From Mucilaginibacter geliditolerans (GTDB taxonomy: Bacteria; Bacteroidota; Bacteroidia; Sphingobacteriales; Sphingobacteriaceae), in contig NZ_JACHBY010000010.1 of assembly GCF_014200495.1 (NCBI RefSeq), forward strand, positions 95,750 to 159,749: a stretch of DNA of 64,000 nucleotides, read 5' to 3'. Within the stretch, counting starts at the first letter, position 1. Every line of letters starts with the position of its first letter. Below, one piece after another: positions 45,505 to 54,418 of this stretch. Under the pieces are notes generated by a model, which was given only the letters and a program-made list of their open reading frames with translations, did not search any database and was not told where the DNA came from. Position numbers and translations under genes: made by a program.

Positions 45505-48500
45505 CTAATTTTTGCTTTCAACTTTTGTCAAATCTTTTTGGCTCAATGAACTGACGTACGCAGACGGAAGAATATTATACTCACACTTAAATAATTTTGC
45601 AAAATACTTAGGCGTATTAAAGCCGACTTCGTAGGATATCTGGCTTATAGTCATCTGGCTGTTTTCCAGCAAATACACTGCTTTTTTCAGCCTTATTGAA
45701 CGGATAAATTCAACAGGTGATTTACCCGTAAGCATCAAAACTTTTGTATAGAGTGATCCCCGGCTCATATTCACATGGCGGCTTAATTCTTCAACGGAAA
45801 GATTGTCGTTTGAAATATTCTGCTCAATATATTCAACTACCTTCCTTAAAAGTTTCTCATCCTCAGATTGTATATCGACTTCCTGCACCTGCACATTCAT
45901 TTGTTTTTTGTAGGTGCGTTTAAAGGAATCCTGTAGTGTTAACAAATTTTTAATTTTTGAAAGCAGTATTTCGAAGTTGAAAGGTTTCGTCATGTAATCG
46001 TTGGCGCCAATTGCCAGTCCTTTCACTTCTTCTTCCTCGCCTGTCAAAGCAGTTAATAGAATAATGGGGATGTGCGAGGTGCGCTTATCTTCTTTTATTT
46101 TTTTACAAAGGGAAATACCATCCATTTCGGGCATGCTGATGTCACTAACCATAATATCCGGATGCTGCGATAAAGCTTTCTGCCAGCCCTCCTTACCATT
46201 TGAAGCCTCAACAATAAAAAACACATCTTTCAGGTTATCCTTTAAGTAAAACCGAAAATCGTCATTGTCTTCAACCAGCAATACCACAGGTTTTTTATTG
46301 GCATATTGATGTTTAAGCCTTTCGTTATCTTCTGCAATCTGCAGTGCGTCTAGTTCTTCGGGTTCATTTTCACCGTCATTAAAAGCAACTATCAGGTTAT
46401 CCTCAACAGGCATTGGCAGCCGGATAATAAAACAAGCACCATGATTAGGCTCACTTTCAACTGTAATCTCGCCCCCGTGCATTCTTACAAATTCGCGGGT
46501 AATAGATAGGCCGATACCACTACCCTGGTTAATTAATGATTCAGGAATATCATGCTGAAAAAATCTTTCAAATATTTTATTATGTTTTTCGTGCGGGATG
46601 CCAATACCTGTATCGATTACCTTAATTTCAAGCAAGCGCAATTCATCAGACGATTTTTCATGCAATAAATTCAACAATACACTTATATGACCACCCATTG
46701 GGGTAAATTTAAATGCGTTGGAAAGCAGGTTAAATAATATTCTTTCTATTTTGTCATGGTCGAAACTAGTTATCAGCGTTTCCGCTTCGCTGTCAAAGGC
46801 AAAACCAATGCCTTTTTCAGTAGCAATATCCGTAAACGATAAAGAAATCTCTTTAATAAACCTGATTATATCCCCAGGTTTGCTATGTAGTTTCAATTCC
46901 TGAACTTCCATTTTCCGAAAATCAAGCAATTGGTTAACCAGATTTAATAATCTTTTGGCATTTCTCTTTATCATGTTTAATTGCTGTTTTTGCTCTGAAT
47001 CAGCATGACTAAACATTCTATCAACCGGGGCCATGATCAATGACAACGGTGTTCTGAACTCGTGGCTTACATTCGTCAAAAATTTGATTTTCAACTGGTC
47101 AAGTTCATGCATGCGCTTTACTTCCTGTCGTTCCTGTTCAATCAATAACTTTGCTTCCTGCTTTTCCTTTTCGACTGCAAACTCCCTTCTTATCTTCTGT
47201 ATACCGCGCCGGCGAATAAAAAGAAGCGTTCCGATAAATAGTGCCAAATAAATAATATACGCAGGCGTGGATTTCCAGAATGGCGGAAGTACTTTTATTT
47301 TTAAAGTAATATAATCCGGGTTCCATAAGCCCTCTGAATTGAACGCGCGAACCTTGAATACATAATCGCCTGCGTCAAGATTTGTATAAGTCGCCTTTCG
47401 GATAGCATTATCAGCACTAAGCCAACCCTTATCAAAACCCGCCATCATATACTGGTACTTTATTTTATTCGGATTGAAAAAGTTAACTGCGGCAAACTCA
47501 ATAGTAAAAACATTTTCGCTGTGTCTAAGGGAAATCTCATGTGTTGCCGAAATAACTTTTGTGAGCACCACATGTCCGTTAAAGAGCTCGTTGGCGGCTA
47601 TGCTTTTGTTAAAAAGCTGGAAGTTGGTAAAAATTAATTTAGGCTTATTGATATTAGGGCGTATACCTCGCGGGTCGAAAATATTGAAACCGTGCCCACC
47701 GCCGAATAGCATTTCGCCCTTGCTTGTTTTTAATGCCGCGTATAAATTAAACTCCCGGCCCTGAAGGCCATCAGTTTCATCAAAGTTTTCGAACTGAAAA
47801 GTGTAGGCACCTTTACCAGGCGTCAACGTTATGCGGCTCAATCCGTTTGAAGTACTTAACCACATTGTTCCTTTATCGTCCTCCAGTATATCCAATATTG
47901 AATTATCCGGGAGCCCATTCTTTTTTGTCAGTGAGGTGAAGCTGTTTGTTTTTTGGTTCAGGATGCTCAAACCTTCGCGGGTTGCTATCCAGAAAAGGTC
48001 ACGGCTATCTTGCTTAATACTATTTATATTATCGTCTATCAAACTGTTTGTGTCGTTTGGGTTTCGGGTATAATGAATCACCCGGTTGCTCTTCTTTATA
48101 ATAACATCAATACCCAAATAACCCCCTACCCAAATATTCCCGCTTTTATCCTCAATAATTGAAGATATGAACGAACATCTGATATCAGCCCGTTTAAAAG
48201 GGTGATAGAATACTTTTTTTGAGCGGTCGAAAATTTCAAGGCCGCCTGCAAATGTCCCTATCCATAACCGTTGTGAAGAATCTTCAAAAATGCTCCATAT
48301 CCTGTCATCGGCAATGCTGGTGGCTACTTTATCATCATGTTTATAATGAGTGAAAGTTTTTCCGTCAAAACAATTCAACCCACCGAAATACGTACCTATC
48401 CATAATTTTTGATCATGATCAATACATAGGCTAACAATAATATCATTGCTTAAACTATTCGGGTTTTCCGGATCGTACCTATACTGCGTAAACTTTCCTG

Positions 48501-49701
48501 TTTTACGGTTAAAATAAATTAAACCGCCTCCATTCGTACCAATCCATAAATTACCCTGCCTATCTTCAACAAATTTATCAACGTCGTCAAAACTCAGGCT
48601 GCCGGGGTCTGAGGCAAAATGCCTGTATAAGGCAAATCTGATAATATTTTTGTGATAATAACTTATCCCTTCTTTAAAAGTACCGGCCCACATAATGCCG
48701 GTATTATCCTTATAAAGCATCACAGTGTTTTGCCTTAGCGATTTTGCATCCTCTTCCCGATTTAGTAAATAAGTGACTTTGAAGTTCTTTTTATCCAGTA
48801 TATTTATGCCGCCCTGATCAGTAGCTATCCAAATCAATCCATCATCGGCCTGAATGATATTACTAATCATAGCTGACTTTAACTTCGTCCCCGCTGATTC
48901 CTTATCCAAACGCCGGAATACTCCAGTTGAAGGACTATAATAATATACACCCGTATTTACAGTCGGTGTATAAAGCCACAAATCATTATCACTGTCGACT
49001 GTTATAGAGTAATACCCGGTCTTATTATTGATTACTTTATTAAAAATATCGGTACTGTAGGAAATTCTATTGTGCTTGGTATCAAGCATCTCGACCATGC
49101 CTCCTTCATAAACCAGCCATATATTGCCTTTTGCATCTTCGGTAATATCTGCCACCGAATTTGAGTACAAAGACAGTTTGGCTTTATTATGATGATAGTA
49201 GCGTATCGTCTGCCTGCTTAAGGCATTATACCTGTACAGGCCCGAATCAGGATACAAAAACCAAAAATCCCCGTGGTCGTTCCGTACAATTCTTGAGGGA
49301 AGGGGATAAACCGGAAGCTTTAAAGGCTTAAGCAATAGCGACATGTCGCTATTAAACTGTTCTGTTTCGGGGTCATAAAAACAATACCCGGTACGCGTTG
49401 ATATATACAGTTTTTTGTCGGGACCCTCAAAAATATTGACTATAAAATCGTCAAGGAGAGAATTTTTGTTATCGGCATCATGCTTAAATACCTTAAAGGT
49501 ATAACCATCGTAACGGTTAAGGCCCGATGCCGTACCAAACCACATAAAGCCCTCAGAATCTTTATATATGCAGTTAACCTGATTATGTGATAGCCCGTTA
49601 CTTATATCGAGTTGCGAAAACTGGTATTGGCTGCTTTGCGCAAAAGTGTTAATGCACGCAAAAAATATTATAGTAAGAAGAATATAGAATCTTATACGCA
49701 T
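45505..49701 (-). CDS. Hybrid two-component system regulator (HTCS)
   Basis: About 1398 residues in one chain. A signal peptide is followed by two seven-bladed sensor propellers of Reg_prop repeats (for example FMWFGTASGLNRYDG, LWIGTNGGGLIYFNR), a Y_Y_Y domain (about 755-825), and one membrane helix. The kinase domain has its phospho-acceptor His near residue 880 (NVSHEFRTPLSLIM), a HATPase domain follows, then a receiver with Asp near 1187 (DIMVSDISMPEMDG), and a C-terminal AraC-type HTH (LSRHVNMSRGSLYTKV, GFNTPKYFAKLFK). The ATG at 49701 starts a normal signal. Known HTCS proteins bind oligosaccharides in the periplasm and switch on the adjacent PUL. Its place upstream of susC fits that. 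Confidence 0.95.
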   Translation of the reverse strand: MRIRFYILLTIIFFACINTFAQSSQYQFSQLDISNGLSHNQVNCIYKDSEGFMWFGTASGLNRYDGYTFKVFKHDADNKNSLLDDFIVNIFEGPDKKLYISTRTGYCFYDPETEQFNSDMSLLLKPLKLPVYPLPSRIVRNDHGDFWFLYPDSGLYRYNALSRQTIRYYHHNKAKLSLYSNSVADITEDAKGNIWLVYEGGMVEMLDTKHNRISYSTDIFNKVINNKTGYYSITVDSDNDLWLYTPTVNTGVYYYSPSTGVFRRLDKESAGTKLKSAMISNIIQADDGLIWIATDQGGINILDKKNFKVTYLLNREEDAKSLRQNTVMLYKDNTGIMWAGTFKEGISYYHKNIIRFALYRHFASDPGSLSFDDVDKFVEDRQGNLWIGTNGGGLIYFNRKTGKFTQYRYDPENPNSLSNDIIVSLCIDHDQKLWIGTYFGGLNCFDGKTFTHYKHDDKVATSIADDRIWSIFEDSSQRLWIGTFAGGLEIFDRSKKVFYHPFKRADIRCSFISSIIEDKSGNIWVGGYLGIDVIIKKSNRVIHYTRNPNDTNSLIDDNINSIKQDSRDLFWIATREGLSILNQKTNSFTSLTKKNGLPDNSILDILEDDKGTMWLSTSNGLSRITLTPGKGAYTFQFENFDETDGLQGREFNLYAALKTSKGEMLFGGGHGFNIFDPRGIRPNINKPKLIFTNFQLFNKSIAANELFNGHVVLTKVISATHEISLRHSENVFTIEFAAVNFFNPNKIKYQYMMAGFDKGWLSADNAIRKATYTNLDAGDYVFKVRAFNSEGLWNPDYITLKIKVLPPFWKSTPAYIIYLALFIGTLLFIRRRGIQKIRREFAVEKEKQEAKLLIEQERQEVKRMHELDQLKIKFLTNVSHEFRTPLSLIMAPVDRMFSHADSEQKQQLNMIKRNAKRLLNLVNQLLDFRKMEVQELKLHSKPGDIIRFIKEISLSFTDIATEKGIGFAFDSEAETLITSFDHDKIERILFNLLSNAFKFTPMGGHISVLLNLLHEKSSDELRLLEIKVIDTGIGIPHEKHNKIFERFFQHDIPESLINQGSGIGLSITREFVRMHGGEITVESEPNHGACFIIRLPMPVEDNLIVAFNDGENEPEELDALQIAEDNERLKHQYANKKPVVLLVEDNDDFRFYLKDNLKDVFFIVEASNGKEGWQKALSQHPDIMVSDISMPEMDGISLCKKIKEDKRTSHIPIILLTALTGEEEEVKGLAIGANDYMTKPFNFEILLSKIKNLLTLQDSFKRTYKKQMNVQVQEVDIQSEDEKLLRKVVEYIEQNISNDNLSVEELSRHVNMSRGSLYTKVLMLTGKSPVEFIRSIRLKKAVYLLENSQMTISQISYEVGFNTPKYFAKLFKCEYNILPSAYVSSLSQKDLTKVESKN

Positions 49702-49849
49702 TAGGACATAATTGAGAACGTTCAAAATCGACGCTGGACCTATAAGAAATAGGTATACTAAGATAATATAAATGTTATATAAACAAGTATTTCTTATTCG
49801 GCTAAAATATTATTGACTACTTTGATAATCAAAGCCCCAGCTATTGAAT

Positions 49850-49880
49850 AAAAAAAGCGCTCCGTATCTCTCCGGAACGC
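49850..49880 (-). terminator. Intrinsic terminator after the GH31 gene
   Basis: The hairpin GCGTTCCGG/CGGAGCGC (one mismatch) is followed on the minus strand by a T-run. It lies about 93 bases past the GH31 stop, separating it from the regulator gene. Confidence 0.75.
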
Positions 49881-49972
49881 ATTAACCTGTAGTTATCAAA
49901 TAATTTTAAGGCATTAATCAATTTTATATTAACCCAATATTTAATTATGATAAACTCTTTTTGCCAATTTTA

Positions 49973-52375
49973 TTATAATTCCGTAACTATAGCCTTGCCT
50001 TCATATTTAACCGTTTCGTCAAAATCGGTAGTCGCTAAAGGGCCCGAACCATGTTTGCCGTTAACCACAACAATATTGAACGTACGCTGCTTTAGCATAT
50101 CCGGGAAATTCCCTTTGGTATCTGATATGCTTAGTCTTTTTTGTTTGTTATTCCAGGTTAAAGTAAACGTTGCGTACTGCCCCTTCTCATAATTGTAATT
50201 ATCATTTTCATCTTCATAAAAGGTAAACCTGCCGTCAGCACCAGGGTAAATGCGCAGTTCAATAACTTTGTTCTTTTTTTGGGTGGCGTATTCCACTTCG
50301 GGACCCATTGGAATAATTGAACCCGCCCGTACATACAAAGGTATACTGTTCATTGGCGCAGGGGCATCAATAGTTTGCCCACCGGCGAGTAGTTGTCCAG
50401 TCCAGAAGTCATACCAGATAGTTGATTTTGGCAGGTACACTTTCCTTGTTTTTTCTCCAGGAGTAGCATTTGGAGCAGTATATAACTGCTCAGTTACGGG
50501 GTTAACTAAGAATGCAGGGCCAAACATATACTGGTCGGCTATATTGTAAACATTGGTATCGTTCCTAAAATCAAAGGTGAGGGCACGCATCATCGTGTAG
50601 TCATCGATGGTGGTTTTGCCTGCCAATGAATAGATATAAGGCAAAAGACGATAACGCAGCTTATCATATTTTAAAAGCGTGGCTTTGGTTTTATCGTCCC
50701 AGTTTTTAGAAAATAAAGCCCGCTCTCCTTTGCCGTGAATACGGAATATAGGGCAAAATGCACCAAACTGGAACCAGCGTGTAAACAACTCACGATTTTC
50801 CGGTTTCGACCAATCGGGGGCTGTCCAGTTGTAATGGTAGCCGCCAATATCAGATGTCCAGTAAGGAATACCTGATGCACAGGCATTAATCCCTTGTGGT
50901 ACCTGGCTTTTAAATGCAGCAAACGTACAGCTAATATCCGATGACCATAGCGTGGCCGCATTACGCTGTTCGCCAGCGAACGACTGTCTGATCAGAAAGA
51001 AGGCCCGTTTGCTTGGAATATCCCTGCGCCAACCCTGGTAAATACCTTTTGAATGTTCCAGCGAATAGGTGTTAAAATAATCAATCCCTTTCCCTATCCA
51101 GAAATTACTTTTACGGCGCGCGTCAAGCAAAGTGCCGTTATCTGGTTCACATTGATCTACCCACCATGCATCCCAACCGTATCGTTTTACCAGGCTATCC
51201 CGGGCCTGGTCCCAATATAACTCACGGGCTTTAGGATTATACGCATCGTAATAACTATCAAAAGTATGGGTTACTACATTGTCCCAGGTAATATCTGTAA
51301 CGCCTCCCCTTTGTTGCAAAGCGTCAAAATTTTTAGTGCCTTTGCCAAACACCGGCCAAATAGAGATCATCCCATGGATATTGGCCTTATGCAGTTCGTC
51401 AACCATTTTTTTAGGATCCGGGTAGCGGGCAGGATTCATCACATGAACCCCAATAGGAAATGGATCCCAGTAATACCAATCCTGCACAATAACATCGACA
51501 GGGATATGATTATTACGGTAATTATCCTTTACTGAAAGCACTTCATCCTGGCTCATATACCTGTCCTGCGATTGAAACAAGCCGAATGCCCATTTAGCAA
51601 ACATAGGAGCTTTGCCGGTAGCGGTGCGGTATAGTCTGATGATCTGATCAAAGCCTGGACCGTAAAAAAAGTAATAATCAACCTGCCTACCGCTTTCCGA
51701 TACATATTTGAATTTGGTATTTCCTGCTTCGGCACCATAAAAATTTGATGCCGAATAATTATCCCACATTAACCCGTAGCCTTTTGTGGATAACAACACC
51801 GGAACGGCCCCTGTGAGATATTTTATGGCCAAATCTTGGTTCCGGCCTTTATAGTTGATGGAACCGGTATCTAAAGGGTGGCATCCAAGGCCAAAAAGCG
51901 CTTCATCCTTAGACGAATTGAATTGGGTGCTTATATTATAGGTATTTATCCCAGCAATTGTGGCAGCGGCAATGTTTTTATCGTCTTCAGAGGTAATTTC
52001 ATTGCCTTTGATGTCTTCATAGGTTATGTCGTTGGTGGTTTTGCTTATTAATAGTCTAAGCCGTGATGTGATAACAATAACCTGGTTCTTATCTTCCGAT
52101 ACTTTGAAGAGCGGAAAATCCCATTTTGCATTTATTATAAGTGAGGGCTTTGTAATAAAGCTATCAAAAATAGTGTATTTTACTTCAATGATATCTTCTT
52201 TACAAATCGTAACCTTCATCAGGCCTTTATCTAATTTTAACACCAGGCCGTTTGCCTCTTTCTTATAAGATATAATAGAGGCCTTTGCAGAAGCTATACT
52301 TATTATAAAGAGTAATAATAAGGTGGTTGTCATTTTGGACAGCGCACACTTTAACATTGATTTTGTATTCAACAT
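49973..52375 (-). CDS. GH31 alpha-xylosidase/alpha-glucosidase type enzyme
   Basis: 800 residues with a signal-like N-terminus; ATGs at 52375, 52357 and 52333 are all possible. The order is an N-terminal beta-sandwich, a galactose mutarotase-like domain, the catalytic barrel, and C-terminal beta domains with a DUF5110-like end. The nucleophile is Asp407 in WWVDQCEPDNG and the acid/base is Asp480 in LWSSDISCTF; GRNQDLAIKY and WWVDQCEPD resemble alpha-xylosidases. In a xyloglucan system this enzyme removes the xylose side groups. It is a separate transcript upstream of the regulator, with its own terminator. Confidence 0.88.
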   Translation of the reverse strand: MLNTKSMLKCALSKMTTTLLLLFIISIASAKASIISYKKEANGLVLKLDKGLMKVTICKEDIIEVKYTIFDSFITKPSLIINAKWDFPLFKVSEDKNQVIVITSRLRLLISKTTNDITYEDIKGNEITSEDDKNIAAATIAGINTYNISTQFNSSKDEALFGLGCHPLDTGSINYKGRNQDLAIKYLTGAVPVLLSTKGYGLMWDNYSASNFYGAEAGNTKFKYVSESGRQVDYYFFYGPGFDQIIRLYRTATGKAPMFAKWAFGLFQSQDRYMSQDEVLSVKDNYRNNHIPVDVIVQDWYYWDPFPIGVHVMNPARYPDPKKMVDELHKANIHGMISIWPVFGKGTKNFDALQQRGGVTDITWDNVVTHTFDSYYDAYNPKARELYWDQARDSLVKRYGWDAWWVDQCEPDNGTLLDARRKSNFWIGKGIDYFNTYSLEHSKGIYQGWRRDIPSKRAFFLIRQSFAGEQRNAATLWSSDISCTFAAFKSQVPQGINACASGIPYWTSDIGGYHYNWTAPDWSKPENRELFTRWFQFGAFCPIFRIHGKGERALFSKNWDDKTKATLLKYDKLRYRLLPYIYSLAGKTTIDDYTMMRALTFDFRNDTNVYNIADQYMFGPAFLVNPVTEQLYTAPNATPGEKTRKVYLPKSTIWYDFWTGQLLAGGQTIDAPAPMNSIPLYVRAGSIIPMGPEVEYATQKKNKVIELRIYPGADGRFTFYEDENDNYNYEKGQYATFTLTWNNKQKRLSISDTKGNFPDMLKQRTFNIVVVNGKHGSGPLATTDFDETVKYEGKAIVTEL

Positions 52376-52929
52376 GAAAAATAGTTTAAACTAGTTTGTT
52401 TGATTAATAGGTTAAATTTCATTGTTCGCAAAGCGAAAGGATAAAACAAGCGCTGTTTATAAAGCACGTAACTATGGCCATCCCAACAAAGGCAGAACTT
52501 TACTACAATATTTTTAAAGCAGTATCAGGCTTATTGATCGTGGGTAAAATTATATAAGAGAAAAATAGACGAAGGGGTACAAAAGTTAATAAATAGAGCA
52601 CGAAATGTTCAATTTGCCGAAAAAACAATCATACCAAGGCTGAAGATGCAATTGTTAGAACCGGAGCCATGTATTAAAATAGTAACGTTTTTTTTCCAAC
52701 AGGGTTAGGTGGCTGTCCTACTGATTGCTTTATGTTCTGTTATAAACATAGAATAGGTTCTTACTGTCCCCTATTTGCCTTGAATATTGACACCTGTTTA
52801 ATCATTTGACTAAGCAATTTTATTAACGATCATATATTGTTTTACTTCTAACTTAACGAAAGTCATACGCAAACTAAAAAGCCAGATCAAAGCCGAATGA
52901 CTTTACTAGAGTATCAAAATCCCTGGTAA
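52376..52929. other. Intergenic region upstream of GH31
   Basis: 554 AT-rich bases. They should contain the GH31 promoter, but no TAnnTTTG/TTG pair stands out. A weak pairing TATGTT/AACATA lies near 52731-52750. No ORF or RNA is seen. Confidence 0.45.
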
Positions 52930-53199
52930 CTATATACCACTCGGGACAAGAATAAAGTTTATTTTATAGATTTTTTTTCTTGGAGCAACTCGTATACTTC
53001 GATGTTTAATAAGTTCAGCTATTTCAAATAGCCTCTCAAGAGTTATTTTGGTGTAGCCCAGTTCAATTTTACTATAAGCATTTTGCGAGATAGCCAGTTG
53101 AGCGGCGAGATACGTTTGACTATAATTCATTCGTACCCTAATATTCCTAATATTAAAGCAAACTGCCTCCATTTTATGTTCGTAGCTTGATATAGCCAT
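52930..53199 (-). CDS. Small XRE-type helix-turn-helix protein
   Basis: 89 residues, almost all one HTH_3 domain: NIRNIRVRMNYSQTYLAAQ, LAISQNAYSKIELGYTKIT, LERLFEIAEL. An internal ATG at codon 10 is a possible alternative start. It is alone between long intergenic stretches, beside a broken AraC gene and integrase debris. It may be a leftover element regulator or an orphan antitoxin-like protein; no toxin partner is visible. Confidence 0.75.
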   Translation of the reverse strand: MAISSYEHKMEAVCFNIRNIRVRMNYSQTYLAAQLAISQNAYSKIELGYTKITLERLFEIAELIKHRSIRVAPRKKIYKINFILVPSGI

Positions 53200-53448
53200 A
53201 TGTTAAAAGCATGTATACGTAACTTTTCAGGGTTATAATATATAATTTCATTTGAAAGGATTTAGTCGAATGTAAAAAAATCATTTCGCAACTTCCACAT
53301 AACAGGCAACCCTCGTCAATCATTTACACCTAATGAGAGACTACTCATGGGATGGCTTATTAATGAGGTTCAGCATGTGTATACTTGCGCCGGAATGTGG
53401 TGGTCAAGCCTCCCGAAATAATCTCGCTTAGCCTTTTAAAGGCCAAGA

Positions 53449-53859
53449 TTAGTTAAGTGTTCTATATTTATTCGGCGTATAACCCGTACTCTTTTTAAAC
53501 ACCCGTGTAAAATGGTGCGGGTACTTAAAGCCAAGATCATAAGCTATTTCGCTGATGGATCGGCTGGTATCCAGAACACGTTCTTTGGCTATATCCATCA
53601 CCTTAAGATGAATATATTCCATTGCTGTTTTACCAGTTTCCTTTTTAACCATATCACCGAAATAATTAGACGATAAATGCAATTGTTCGGCACAATAACT
53701 AACTGTGGGTAATCCTATGGTTTGCGGTTTGTCCGAATGAAAATAATCTTTTAGAAGGTTTTCAAACTTTTCAATATTGCTGCGATTGACGTCAGCCCGG
53801 GTAATGAACTGCCGCTCGTAAAAACGCACACAATAATTGAGGAACAACTCAATATTCAC
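53449..53859 (-). pseudogene. AraC-family regulator lacking its N-terminal half
   Basis: The frame encodes an AraC C-terminal region with both helix-turn-helices intact (YCAEQLHLSSNYFGDMVKKE and DLGFKYPHHFTRVFKKSTGY). Family members with this ending are about 300 residues, with a cupin-like N-domain, whereas only 136 codons remain. The codon just before the residual frame leads to a TAA at 53863-53865, and the first usable codon is GTG at 53859. The frame meets an integrase stub at about 53860. A deletion therefore probably removed the start of this gene. A bare DNA-binding fragment could still be made. Confidence 0.7.
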
Positions 53860-53933
53860 ACCTTAACATTAAAAGTACCATCTGTTTTTTTGTGGTGTTT
53901 GAACACCTTAGCGCTTAGAGTAGCCATATCCAT
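53856..53933 (-). pseudogene. Tyrosine integrase N-terminal stub beside tRNA-Asn
   Basis: The minus-strand frame from 53933 reads MDMATLSAKVFKHHKKTDGT then FNVKV and stops at 53856. This is the typical first 20-25 residues of Bacteroidota arm-domain integrases. The remainder is absent; sequence switches to the AraC remnant at the stop. It lies under 200 bases from the 3' end of tRNA-Asn and reads away from it, the normal place of an integrase in a tRNA-integrated element. An in-frame extension to 54080 shows no family match. Confidence 0.55.
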
Positions 53934-54085
53934 TTTTAATAGCCGCGAGAAACTGTAACGTATTTGTAACGTTTTCTCGTGAAGTTCAACAAAAAATCCT
54001 GCGAAACTGAAATATGGAAATACTGACCTCCTGGAAGGGAGCTGTTGCAAAAACTGCGTTTTTACAGCAGAAAAGGCCATTTTTA

Positions 54086-54117
54086 AACAAAAAAAGCCTA
54101 GCGGACGTGCTAGGCTT
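54086..54117 (-). terminator. Intrinsic terminator of the tRNA-Asn transcript
   Basis: A 9-bp stem AAGCCTAGC/GCTAGGCTT with a 6-base loop and a T-run on the minus strand, 5 bases past the tRNA 3' end. Confidence 0.85.
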
Positions 54118-54121
54118 ATTG

Positions 54122-54195
54122 CTCCTGAGCCTGGACTCGAACCAGGGACCCTCTGATTAACAGTCAGATGCTCTAACCAGCTGAGCTACTCAGGA
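54122..54195 (-). tRNA. tRNA-Asn (anticodon GUU)
   Basis: 74 bases fold as a complete cloverleaf: acceptor TCCTGAG/CTCAGGA, D-arm GCTC/GAGC, anticodon arm TCTGA-CTGTTAA-TCAGA, variable GGGTC, and T-arm CCTGG-TTCGAGT-CCAGG, with discriminator G. The anticodon GTT reads Asn codons. CCA is not encoded. A promoter lies just upstream and a terminator just downstream. A decayed 3' copy lies at 7981. Confidence 0.97.
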
Positions 54196-54218
54196 ATCAT
54201 TTTCCGGTTTGGAGTGTG

Positions 54219-54249
54219 CAAAAGTAGGATTTCTGTTGAAACTTCACAA
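54219..54249 (-). promoter_or_regulatory. Predicted promoter of tRNA-Asn
   Basis: On the minus strand, TTG (54247-54249) and TACTTTTG (54219-54226) are separated by 20 bases, matching the Bacteroidota -33/-7 pattern. Transcription would begin about 15-20 bases before the tRNA. Confidence 0.6.
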
Positions 54250-54418
54250 TATTTCACAAAAAAAATTTTACAAAATATTAATATCAATTAATATTCAGGC
54301 ATTTAATTTTATCTGTTTGCATTTTAAACTAACATTTAGTCAATATAAATAGGGCCATCGGCTAATTTCTACGGTAATTTCACAATATTTGCCCCCGGAA
54401 AAAAAATTAACATTCAGT

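Larger units (their letters stand above)
7981..54195. mobile_element. Putative ancient genomic island bounded by tRNA-Asn and its displaced 3' copy
   Basis: Seen: direct-repeat-like tRNA-Asn sequences at both ends (40 of 50 matching), integrase N-terminal stubs next to both (8179-8509 and 53856-53933), and accessory content between them (acyl-modification operon, PUL, regulators). More housekeeping-type genes lie outside to the right. Known: tyrosine integrases commonly insert at tRNA 3' ends, with the integrase gene near the intact tRNA. Inferred: the whole stretch, or several stacked elements, entered here and lost mobility. The 20% divergence of the repeats means the event is old, or that two independent insertions occurred. 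The outer limits are inferred, not proven. Confidence 0.4.

Noticed and set aside
53200..53448. Possible insertion-sequence scrap (two short frames ending near YTC and YTHAEPH)
   Set aside because: Both frames are very short and I could not tie them to a transposase family.
53934..54080. Upstream extension of the integrase stub to a 74-codon frame
   Set aside because: The added 49 residues show no family match, and the integrase-like sequence begins at the internal ATG.
54274..54295. AATATTAAT-N4-ATTAATATT palindrome before the PfkB gene
   Set aside because: In such AT-rich sequence this symmetry is expected by chance.
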